Positions 10,542-20,545 of a stretch of DNA of 64,000 nucleotides are shown here, in pieces (positions within the stretch are counted from its first letter, which is position 1; every line of letters starts with the position of its first letter). The DNA lies in NCBI RefSeq assembly GCF_009905375.1, contig NC_133656.1, positions 238,185,996 through 238,249,995 of the forward strand. The letters run 5' to 3'. This DNA comes from Apium graveolens (taxonomy: Eukaryota > Streptophyta > Magnoliopsida > Apiales > Apiaceae). The notes beneath the pieces were generated by a model. The model made no database searches, was not told the origin of the DNA, and saw nothing but the letters and a program-made list of their open reading frames with translations. The translations under genes and the position numbers were made by a program.

Positions 10542-10951
10542 AGACCAGGATTCAGGTCGAAATCCAGGTCGTGAATCCTGCCCAAAAACTTTCGAGCAGA
10601 CACCCGAAAATAACGGAGAAAAAAGACCAGGATTCAGGTCGAAATCCAGGTCGTGAATCCTGCCCAAAAACTTTCGAGCAGACACCCGAAAATAACGGAG
10701 AAAAAAGACCAGGATTCAGGTCGAAATCCAGGTCGTGAATCCTGCCCAAAAACTTTCGAGCAGACACCCGAAAATAACGGAGAAAAAAGACCAGGATTCT
10801 GGTCGAAATCCAGGTCGTGAATCCTGCCCAAAAACTTTCGAGCAGACACCCGAAAATAACGGAGAAAAAAGACCAGGATTCAGGTCGAAATCCAGGTCGT
10901 GAATCCTGCTCGAAATTTTTCGACTAGATTCACGAAAAAAGCGGAAAAAAT
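10542..10951. repeat. 82-bp tandem repeat, about five copies
   Basis: Units start AGACCAGGATTCAGGTCGAA at 10542, 10624, 10706, 10788 and 10870, exactly 82 bp apart. The first four are nearly identical (one C-to-T style change in unit 4) and the fifth diverges in its second half. It sits upstream of the antisense promoter and inside the 3' untranslated region of the sense RNA. Confidence 0.95.
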
Positions 10952-11200
10952 AGAATTGAATTGAGGTCGAAATTTCGACTAGGATCCTGGTCGAAATCCT
11001 AGTCGAAGGGCTCAAAATCAGAAACTAAAAGTGGGGATGACGACCTAGATCCAGGTCGAAATTTCGACTAGGATCCTGGTCGAAATCCAGGTCGTGGATC
11101 CTAGTCGAAATCCTTCGACCAGGATGATAAGGCTGACCCCTATTTTCGACTAGGATCCAGGTCGAAATTTCGACTAGGATCCTGGTCGAAAAAAGGGCTG
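10952..11200. repeat. Palindrome-rich GGTCGAAATTTCGACT repeats
   Basis: The motif GGTCGAAATTTCGACTAGGA and variants GATCCTGGTCGAAATC recur several times. The core TCGAAATTTCGA is a perfect palindrome, so the stretch can form several alternative hairpins. It appears to be a degenerate continuation of the 82-bp array, which contains GGTCGAAATCCAGGTCG. Confidence 0.8.
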
Positions 11201-11208
11201 GAAATTTG

Positions 11209-11420
11209 AAAATCCCAGAAAAATTAGGGAAAATTCCAGAAAATAAGGAAAAATCCCAGAAAAATTAGGGAAAATTCCAGAAAATAAGGAAAAATCCCAG
11301 AAAAATTAGGGAAAATTCCAGAAAATAAGGAAAAATCCCAGAAAAATTAGGGAAAATTCCAGAAAATGAGGAAAAATCCAGAAATTAGGGAAAAAATCCC
11401 GGAAGTAAGGGAAAAATTCC
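11209..11420. repeat. 41-bp purine-rich tandem repeat
   Basis: Units beginning AAAATCCCAGAAAAATTAGG start at 11209, 11250, 11291 and 11332, with a decayed fifth. The plus strand is almost entirely purine. Confidence 0.9.
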
Positions 11421-11560
11421 TGGAAATCAAAATAATTCCTGAATAAAAGGAAAAACTCGTTGTAAACGTGTAGGTCGCTCCACACTTTACGCAAGAACGA
11501 AACCCTGTAAGGGAATGAATAGACTTAACTTCTGTGAAACCTAATCAATGTTTCCCAAAA

Positions 11561-11573
11561 GTTGGGGGGCAAA
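11561..11573 (+). promoter_or_regulatory. Polypurine tract of the gypsy element
   Basis: GTTGGGGGGCAAA lies directly before the TG of the 3' LTR and is the expected plus-strand primer. Confidence 0.85.
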
Positions 11574-12121
11574 TGATAGGGATAAATAAATCCTGATTTT
11601 ATTAATAATGGGCTGCTGGACCCAATAATAAGATGTATAATATTCAGACCAGAAAGGTTAAGCCTGACGGACCAGATCAGGCCTGGTGGAATAAAAAAAG
11701 GCCCAAAAAGCCCTGATTATTAATTAATTTCGTAATTAATTAATAAGGGAGAAATCAGATGTTGAAAAGAGTCCCGATGAGGATATAAGTCCTTAGAGAT
11801 TAGCCTCAAGGGGACCTAAAAGGATAAGGAATCAGCTTCCTACTTCCTAGGACTCCTAAGTCTATCCTAATTCAGAGGCTTATCCACCAAGTCTCCTATA
11901 CCAAGTCCAATTCTAGGACTCCCACATCTATATAAGGGGTCTCACCCCCACCAATCAGAACTACGTTTTTTGACTTGATCCTTGGCAATCAGCAAGGTAC
12001 GTAGGCATCTTGTTAAGGCAGATTGAGTCACGAAACACAAGAGCAGTCAAATCGAGCCTCGAAGCTCACGTTCCTTAGTATTAAATACAGCAATTATATA
12101 TAGTAGTTTTAATCCATAACA
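11574..12121 (+). repeat. 3' LTR of the Tat gypsy element
   Basis: 548 bp, identical by eye to 1374-1921, followed by the target duplication TATAT. The TATA box copy lies at about 11928-11937. Confidence 0.95.
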
Positions 12122-13971
12122 TATATAAATGTGGATTGGTGTTGCAAATATAATATCAATTAGTTTTTGATTTATATAGTCAATGTTGATCAAGTTAAAT
12201 TTTAAAATAAGTAACTTATGACTTAATATGAATACGTGTCTTATAACTGATAAGTAGATAAATGCTTATAAGTTATATAAGTGTTCGGATAAAAGTCAGA
12301 ATTTTTTTTACTTAATTGAACAAAAATAAATAAATTATAAATAAAGTTATCTTAATTCGTGATTATTATATTAGAAAAATAGTTTATAACACATTTTTTA
12401 AAACTAAATTTAATAAAAAAACAAAAATTTAAAATAAATTGAGAAAAAATACGTTGTTATTAACATTCAACTTATCAGCTTATAAGTCGTAAATCCAACT
12501 TATAAGTTGGGTCGACAAATAAGTTGTTACGGGTTTATAAATTACAAGTAACTTATAAGTTGATACACAAACGGGACCTATATTACTAAGAGTATCTTAT
12601 GTTGTCTACAAATTATGCAGTGAATTTGTGTAGTTGTTTAAAATCAACTGCCGTACAAGTTGATTTAGTTGTTGTTGTGAGTGAATCGGTGTATATTTAT
12701 GTTTATTTTGAATAATTTAGTTATTTAGTTCTAGTACCACATGACAAAACCATAGAAAGTTGACAAAAAAGTCAATCAAAAATGGAAAATGTTTGGTATT
12801 CGGAATTTGTGATGAATTTTAATTGGAATGACCCCTACATTTACATCAACAATATCAATTAAAACACCCCACATCAAGTGCCATGTCATTCTGTACAAAT
12901 TTTTATACAAAATTCTCTACACCTAGCACTACTCGTCAGAAATAAACTCCAACCAATTATATGCCACCTGCTGAACAGAGAGCAACCGAGACAAAGACTG
13001 AAGAATGTTGTGACTATATGTGCAAATCACAAACAAATGTGAAGCAGTCTCAATTCATCAACACAGAGGTAACAATGTTTTAACAAATCAATGCCAAAAG
13101 AAGCCAAAAAAGTATAGCACAGAGGTCCACCTTTTGACCTCTATAGTATCCGTCGTCTTCATACCTTTTAACATTTTTTCCTTAGTATAAGTCGATTTTA
13201 CCCTCCGATATTCACCGATATGTCGTTTTGAAGCGAAAAAGAGTTAAAAGATACGATACTTAATATTATAGGGGTAAAAAGGTATGACTTCATACTTTTG
13301 GGGCTGATGGGTAAAACGATCCATACTTTAGGGGCCAAAAGGTCATTAAGCCAACAAATTATTAAATAATTAAATCTGCAGCGTTGAGCGAAGGGTTGAA
13401 GATTTTAAGTATATGTATAGTTTCAAGTGTCAAAACATGGAACCTGTTTATACACTATCAAAACTCTTGATATGAATAAAGAAATAATGTCTACCAGAAA
13501 AGCTACTCTCAGGCTCATTTCTTCTCTGATTGCACTTCCTCCTACATCCTAAGCTCAATTAGCATCTAGTTCTACTACTTCTCTGCATTCCTTTGCTGTC
13601 GACTACTTCAGCTCTTCTAGTTTGGTACATTGTTTCAGATGCTCCTTTTCAGATTTCACTTCTATGAAATGTATATATAGTCATATGAACTCTTTGCCTT
13701 GTAATAGAACTGGAGCAATTACATCGAGATCATTATACAGATAATAATAGGAAGACTGTTGGCAAAAATTCCTGCATTAAGATTCTTAGAATTTAGTAAT
13801 ATGGATATGGTATAAAGCATTAGAACCATTTAGCGCCTGCATATATTTTCCCTCAAACAAATATGCAAATGTGCAGGTCAAGTTTTACGTATATAGAAAC
13901 GACAAAGCTGTAATGTAAAAACATTGTACCGTATGATTACAATATCGCGCTCTTCAATCCGTTCAAATTTA
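12122..13971. other. AT-rich DNA; palindrome-rich MITE-like patch at 12200-12580
   Basis: No gene is recognised. From about 12200 to 12580 the motif ACTTATAAGT and its variants recur in both orientations (TAACTTATGACTTA, CTTATAAGTTATATAAG, CAACTTATAAGTTGGG), ending near CACAAACGGGACC. This looks like a non-autonomous palindromic element, but no clear target duplication was found. A stretch at 13120-13360 (GGTCCACCTTTTGACC ... GGGGCCAAAAGGTCATTAAG) looks like another inverted-repeat element. Confidence 0.35.
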
Positions 13972-16552
13972 TCAACATGCCTTGATGCAATTAAAAATTG
14001 CACATGCTGCCTCCAACTTCACATCAAACTCGGCCACTTCAAGGAGGCTGCAGAGATTATCTATCAAGCCAGCTTGCTCCAGAGTCTGTTAATATAAGTT
14101 GCAATATCAGGTAGGTGGCGACTAATTAAAAACAAAAAAAATATACATAATTTACTCATAACATTAGAAGTCATGCAGGAAGGATAAAAAATTCATTAAA
14201 ACATAAACCAACTTCTATGAATATTCCGTCTTGAGCAGCAGCTATCTCTGAAATTATCATACAAACTTCCTTGAGAAACTCATCAGGTTTACATGGTTTA
14301 CATGTCATGGCCTTCCCGAGATATTCGAGAAAATTACTGTCTTTAGCCAAAATCTGAAAGAAGAAATACGTAACTTAGCATATGAGCATTCCATGAACAA
14401 ACACATATATCATGGAGAACACTGTAAAGATCAGCACACCTCACAATCTTAGATACTGTTGTAATTAAGAATTTACGTAATTGTTTCCCCATACCTCAAG
14501 CTGGTCATCGCTTCCCCATCTTGCAATATTGCCAACTACTTTAATTGCAGAGATGGAAACCTGGTTATTAGTGTGACTGAAACAAAGTAAACATCAATCT
14601 TAGCAAATAAAATTACACATACAAAATGGAAACAAAAGAAAGTGGGTCAAGTCCACTTACGAGACCAATGCTATTTGCCTTTTAAATGTTTGTTCTTCAA
14701 GTTCCAAATGCTTTTTAAAACAAAGATACTGAAGTGCATCGCATGCCCTCGCTATATGGCAATGATAATAATATTCAAATTGAATTATTTTGTCCAATAT
14801 TGTAAGAGCCACCAGTTCCTGCAAATATAATTGTTTTTTTAAGAAAGATACTGTGTTAGGCCTCGTTTGGTATTGTTGCAGACAGCTACAACAGTTTTTT
14901 GCTGAAAAGCTGTTAGAAAGGTGTTTGGTAAATTCTATAAGCTGTTGTCTGGAAAAGCGTTTTTGGTCTAAAAGCTGCTGTTAGCAAAATCATGTCCCCC
15001 TTACTTTTGAAAAAAGCTACAGCACTTTTTCCACCAGCATTTTTTCTCACAGCACAGCAGTTTTCAACAACACTCCCAAACGGATCCTTAGTTAAAAATA
15101 ATTCTCTATGGCCGGGAAAGAAACACTAGAAAAGTGGAAGAACGATAACCAACCTTATCAGGAGAAAGCTGGACTGGGCAAATAACTACCATAAGATGTG
15201 CGACGCAATTCAATGTCTCAAAGACGTTCTTATTGAAATTTGTAACAACATCGAGCGCAACATTTAGAGCATTTGTTTCAGCTATGACATTTGCATGCTC
15301 GGGGTAACCACGCGCTAAACATATCAATGTATACATAGCCTACACATGTAGATATAATATCTAGTTACAGGTGTCAAAAATAAGGAAACTATACATATCA
15401 AATTAAGTGAAGATAATTACCCGGAGAGCAGTACAGTTCTTCTCATCATGCATAAGATCCACAAGGGATTGAATTGCCTCTTTTATAATCACGGCATTAC
15501 ATTTATCAAGCTTTGAAACGGATAGGATGTAAGTAGCTGTATACTGGTAGAACGTGCAAAAAAAGTTGAGTGTGCTTAAAATTAAAAAAAATAATTTTTA
15601 AAAAATTATAACATTCCTAATGTATCATGAAATCAAACCTTGATGGATTCCTTATTGGTCTCACGAAGGATCTTAACAATACGCTCAAGAACAACAGGTC
15701 CAAGGGCAACTTCAGCAACTCTCGGTTCTGCTTATCGAAAAAAGCTCAGTACACAATATATAAATGAAAAAATATAATTGATTAGCAGGGGGATAGTTTA
15801 CCATGAAGAACAATTTCTTTAATCTCACTCATGGCATTCGAGAGCTGTGGTCCATCGAGGTCCGTAGACTCGCTGAACTTCATCATCTCCCTAACATAAG
15901 GATCAAGTATTGGAATCTGGAATTCATTGTCGGACAAAACATATGTTAGAATTCAAACCCTCTAGAAGTAATAGTTGGTTTGTCAAGGATTCACAAAAGT
16001 ACCGGAAAATCAAAATTGAGCTATAGTTGAAAATGAGTAAGTAACCAATTAATGCAGAAGCAAATAAATGAAACAGCCAGGAGAAATCTGGAAGCATAGT
16101 ATATTGCAAATACAATGAAAAAGCTGTGTGATCAGGTGACTACAGATGTGGATGGTAGATAATGTTCCTTACATAAAGGAAGCTGTGTGGAAGAGTATGC
16201 AGACTACAAGAATTGCAGCAGCAACTAGTCATATGTTGAATCCAGAAAATAAGGTGGCTATGAAGAAAATTAACACCAGGCAGCTTTGATATTCAAATAA
16301 ATAGGCTGTAATAATAAATATGCTGATGCAAAAAATTAGGTCACCTAGCAGATTACATATACACTGAGGCAATCATTTGAGAGCCTATAAATTGAACCTA
16401 ACAGCATGCTTAATAAATAGACTGAAGTGAAAAAAGAGTAGAAGCTCAGAACACATCAAAGTGTTAAGGAAAAATCAGAGAGATAGAAAGAGCTGTAGCT
16501 CTAGTCGAAAAAACATAAGGCTGAAGCCTGGTGAAAAATTGTATCCGTGTGT

Positions 16553-16592
<40 letters not shown>

Positions 16593-17130
16593 TTGTACCT
16601 TTATTATTGAGCGAAAGAAAAGTGTTATTATTTTTGTCTTAATATTATCGAAATTTTTGATATTCCCGTTTCCAACAACATAATTATTAAAAAGGAGATA
16701 ATTGATACAAGTGGATTAAAAAAACCGATTATCATAAACGTTTATAAATACCTTTCTTTCGGTATTGAATGCAAGCCTCTCCTTGAGAAAAGAATTATAC
16801 TGGCCAAATCTCGGTCCAGGTGGCATTGTCAAACGATTTTTTTTGAGATTTAAAAATCGGAGAAACATATTATCAGGCTTTGACATAGGTTCAATTCCAA
16901 AGAGTATACCCTAACAAAATTAAATTGAATTCATCAGATACAAAACAAATAAACGACACGAGAATTGAAACCAGATCAAGAATAACATCTAATTAATCAG
17001 GATGATAGAAAAATTGTACCTTTCCATGATAGATTATAAGCTGCTTTGAGACTTTACTAATGCTCCTCTTTTTCTCATCCTCCAACTTGGTTTCGTACGG
17101 TTTACAACGGATCCTCACAGTTTCTATCAT
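13972..17130 (-). CDS. Importin-alpha-like ARM-repeat protein, ten exons
   Basis: Exons on the minus strand: 17130-17020, 16910-16752, 15916-15802, 15727-15639, 15543-15421, 15339-15154, 14818-14661, 14576-14495, 14353-14213, 14085-13972. All use GT/AG borders and join in one frame to 425 residues. Canonical importin-alpha, the adaptor that carries NLS cargo with importin-beta, has about 530. Segments such as SAIKVVGNIARWGSDDQ, AGLIDNLCSLLEVAEFD and KLEAACAIFNC match importin-alpha ARM repeats. The basic importin-beta-binding segment is not evident at the N-terminus. The Trp/Asn pairs that line the NLS groove are replaced (CMIISE where the family has a CWxISN-type motif, and ACAIFNC). The protein stops before the last ARM repeats. 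Binding of classical NLS is therefore doubtful. A TATA-like tract lies 70-90 bp upstream of the ATG. Confidence 0.8.
14859..15087. mobile_element. Tourist-like MITE (PIF/Harbinger type) in an intron
   Basis: 229 bp bounded by TTA on both sides (14856-14858, 15088-15090). The imperfect terminal inverted repeats read GGCCTCGTTTGGTATTGTTG at the left and, complemented, GGATCCGTTTGGGAGTGTTG at the right. A TTA target and a GGCC/GGATCC..GTTTGG end are typical of Tourist elements. It lies in the intron between the exons 15339-15154 and 14818-14661 of the importin-like gene. Confidence 0.75.
16558..16591. repeat. (TA)n microsatellite
   Basis: About 16 uninterrupted TA units in an intron of the importin-alpha-like gene. 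Confidence 0.95.
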
Positions 17131-17194
17131 CTTCAAGCTAATAGTTCGATTAATGCTCAACCCTAATGAGAAGATTGACAGTTTCGATCGTATG

Positions 17195-17216
17195 TATTAT
17201 ATATGCTATATATATA
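17195..17216 (-). promoter_or_regulatory. Putative TATA region of the importin-alpha-like gene
   Basis: On the minus strand CCCTATATATATATAGC lies about 70-85 bp before the ATG. The same promoter segment is duplicated at 20349-20545. Confidence 0.45.
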
Positions 17217-17563
17217 TAGGGTTGTAGTTTGTACATGGGGATATTATTATAGTTATTATTTTAAACTTGAATTGGGATTTTTATCCATTCAAAATGGGTA
17301 TTTCTGAAAAAATATCCGAAAAATATTTTTTTATTTAAAAAAACGTACAATATGATTAGGTACTTATAAAATCTATCAACTAAGGCGACTAGTTTCAGTT
17401 GAAACTGAAACAATTGAAAACGGAAGTGTGAATCCATATATAGAGATATTAAAAAGAAAGGTCGAATAAAATTAGCAGTTATTATATTTAAATTTATGTA
17501 GTATATATAAATAATATAAATGTTTGTTGTTAACGAAATTTGAACCTCATCTATTACTATCTA

Positions 17564-19674
17564 TCTATTACTATTATATAAAATACGAAATATTGAAAGT
17601 TTTGGTACGGTAAGGTACCTGTTTTTTGGTACACGTTTAATTTACTGAATTACACTTCTTTTACTTAAAAGTTTTATTAGTCTTAGTAATCGAATTATAA
17701 TAGAAAAAGGAATAAAAATCATTTTCAACTATAACACGTTACCTTTTTTATTTCTCTCAAATAAAACAACTTCTCTAAATATCACGGACAAGCTTATTTA
17801 ATAAAATAGAATAATAATATTATAACCACTAATAACTAATAAATTACATTTTTCAGCTACTTAATTATTTATTTTATTTAATTATTATTTTACTTAAAGA
17901 TTTTATTAAATTATCCGAAAGGGTAATCTATTATAGATGGTGTATGTCGTAAATTAAATCTATTATAAAGGGCAATCTATTTATGGTGTATGCCATAAAT
18001 TATTCATAAATTTATTTTACTTAATTAGTTTTATTTAAATAATTTTTATTTAAGTTATTCGAAAAAGAATTTGAAATCAACCTGTAGAAAGCTAACGATA
18101 CAATACCCGTACAGACCCGAATAATTTGATTTGATAGGTTTATAATTTGAAAGGTTCAAAGTTTATATACTCTCAAATTCTGGATTTTGGAATCATCAAT
18201 GTCCTAAAATTAGTTATTTTTTCGCATCTATTGCTTTTTTATTTTTCATGAATAATACCTTTTTTCTAATATTTTATTTTATTTTTTATTTGTAATTTTA
18301 AAATTTATTTTCATGGGCTTGTCTATCTATACCCCCTATATTGTATAATTGACAAAATATTAAAAATTTGGTTGATATATTCCTTTGTTAATTTACTTAA
18401 TTACCTTATCTTATAATTTAATATTTACTTAATTAGTAAATAATTCAATTACTTTTAAGTAAAGCACTTTATTTAATTGTTTGTACTTGATTATTTTAAT
18501 TCTAACTGACATTAATATCAACTTATCTTAAGATTCCAATCTATCTATGCTATATTAAAATATACGCGACATTAAAATACATCGATTCAACATACGTTGA
18601 TCATAGTATTATAAATATATCGATCCAAACGTTGTTACAAGATTGTAACTAATCGATTTGATGATGATATTTTTTATAACGAAAACAGGTATACACAAAA
18701 TAATACACCCCGCAAGGGTTGCCTCACTTGTTAAAAAGGGGAAAACTATCATCTTGGTCACGGGTTCGAATCCCACGAGAGGGGAAATTATGAATATGCC
18801 TTCTGAGTCAGAGTCTGTCGCTTAAATGCGGTTTACCTTGGTTCACATGGTTTGCAGGCTATTGCGTGAGTCCGTATGGTTTACCCAGTGCGCCTTGGCC
18901 AAAACTATTATATATATTATTGAACCGACTAAAATATTCAAATTAGAAATTAATTTGGCATGTGATAAAAGAAAATAATATTAATTATTCATACAGACTT
19001 AAAAATTTAAACTATTGATATGAAATTATGTCATTGATCCGGGCTAAAATAACAAATATAGTTAACTGAATTTGTTGCATTGAATTAAAACAAACATGCA
19101 ATGTGGACTAAAATAATATACTAATCATCCGGAATAAATGAAAATAATATTCAAACTTGACTAATATAAAATTCAAAATAAACTAAATATAATTATTTAG
19201 ATATGGTTGCTAACGTGCTTATATAATTACGGGTCGTAGATAGTGTTAGAATAAAACAAAACCTTATATACTATTTACCATGGCAAAAAATGATTTATAC
19301 AATTATTCAACTTTAAAATAAAATTAAAATCAAAAAATATTTAGATCAACTAAAACTAAATAATTTATACTTTTTCTAGCTAAAAAAATTATAACATATA
19401 TTCGAGCTTAGACAAATTAAATCAAAGTTAAAAATAATTGGTTTGATTTAGTCAGTATAATTGGTCTTAAACTAAAACAATAATTATTTTGATTTATACA
19501 TACCGCATAACATATATCGAAATTAGTTATTATAATATAATAAAGAAATACATCCGGCTATAATTATTCAGACATATTGATTCTTTGAAAAAATAAATTT
19601 TATAAAATTTTATAAAAGAAATTATAAAATTATTTTTTTTAAAACAACCGTGCATCGCACGGGTTTTAGACTAG
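17564..19674 (+). mobile_element. Probable non-autonomous Helitron
   Basis: The right end shows the Helitron 3' signature: a short hairpin (CCGTGC-ATC-GCACGG, 19648-19662) followed by TTTTAGACTAG and then T. The left end is placed at A|TCTATTACTATTATATAAAA (17564), a common plant Helitron 5' end. Alternative 5' starts at about 18326 and 18540 (TCTATCTAT...) are possible. It contains a SINE (18710-18900), no Rep/helicase gene, and otherwise only AT-rich DNA. Confidence 0.5.
18710..18900 (+). mobile_element. tRNA-derived SINE copy 1
   Basis: It contains a pol III B box (GGTTCGAATCC, 18763-18773) preceded by a decayed A-box region. The body, GTCGCTTAAATGCGGTTTACC ... GGTTTGCAGGCTATTGCGTG ... 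GGTTTACCCAGTGCGC, is shared with the inverted copy at 41646-41822 and resembles the Au-like SINEs widespread in plants. Confidence 0.7.
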
Positions 19675-20348
19675 TAACTTTAATAATACATGAATAATAA
19701 TATAAATGTTGGTTGTTAGGGAGATTCGAATCCAGAGTAGTGTATCATTTTAATATTTAGATCGAATGGTTATGATCATTTGATTAAGAAAATCTGAGAG
19801 CCGTAATTGAAAGGATAACCAAATCCACCGAAATAGGGGTATACAAAATTATACCATATTTTGGTTGTTATAATTTAGTATAGATATAGATTCTATGAGC
19901 ATATAGTTTATTAGAATACATGCAACACACATATTAATTTTAATACTATATAATTTTTTTGAATCGAGATTTTAATATATGAAATTTATCTTTTAAAATA
20001 TTTATTAATATGATTTGGTGTTAATTATATATATACATATACATATATCATAGTGATATATTTGAAATAAAATATATTTTGTAAAATATAATATTTTTGA
20101 CTGTGATATAGTTTTATTGATATTTATAAGTGTGTATATAAATGATAATTATGTTTTAATTAAAAGATAAATTTCAACCTTAATCGAATTAGTTTAGTCT
20201 TGTTTTAGCTCGTATCAATTCTACACATGATTTTGTTTTAATCTAAGACCCATTATACCGACTACTACTAACTAACTATATATTTTACCGACTACATGAT
20301 TGACTTATTTAATACTACTACATGATTAACTACTATATATTCTACACA
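19675..20348. other. AT-rich DNA without a recognisable gene
   Basis: Nothing is recognised. The first 40 bases (AATAATATAAATGTTGGTTG) resemble bases 17503-17545 on the other side of the Helitron, so a small flanking duplication may exist. Confidence 0.5.
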
Positions 20349-20545
20349 TGATCCTCACAGTTTCTATCATCTTCAAGCCAATAGTTCATGCTCAACCTTA
20401 ATGAGAAGATTGACTGTTTCGATCGTATCTATTATATATGCTATATACATAGGGTTTGTAGTTTGTACACTGGGGAATATATTGTTGTTATTATTTTAAA
20501 TTTGAATTGGGATTTTTACCCATTCAAAATAAGTAATTTTGAAAA
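20349..20545 (-). pseudogene. Duplicated promoter and first codons of the importin-alpha-like gene
   Basis: About 88% identical by eye to 17110-17300. It includes the ATG and first seven codons (minus strand ATGATAGAAACTGTGAGGATC), the 5' UTR, the TATA-like tract and some upstream DNA, and it breaks off inside the first exon. No further exons of this copy are visible. Confidence 0.75.

Larger units (their letters stand above)
1374..12121 (+). mobile_element. Complete Ty3/gypsy retrotransposon, Tat lineage
   Basis: A 10,748-bp element bounded by two 548-bp LTRs that begin TGATAGGG and end CATAACA, and by a 5-bp target duplication TATAT (1369-1373 and 12122-12126). A primer-binding site follows the left LTR and a G-rich polypurine tract (11561-11573) precedes the right LTR. 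It carries one uninterrupted gag-pol ORF, a second gene on the opposite strand, and tandem-repeat blocks at 10286-11420. The tandem RNase H domains, the TGGCGCCGTCTGTGGG primer site, the absence of a chromodomain and the antisense gene point to the Tat (Retand/Ogre-related) group. The LTRs look identical by eye, so the insertion is recent and the copy may still be functional. Confidence 0.95.

Noticed and set aside
10552..11015. Minus-strand ORFs repeating HDLDFDLNPGLFS-like peptides
   Set aside because: They arise from the 82-bp non-coding tandem repeat. They recur every 82 bp in shifting frames and have no promoter or homologue.
18710..18900. Functional tRNA gene
   Set aside because: Only a B-box is clear. 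No cloverleaf can be drawn, and the segment shares its long tail with the inverted SINE at 41646.
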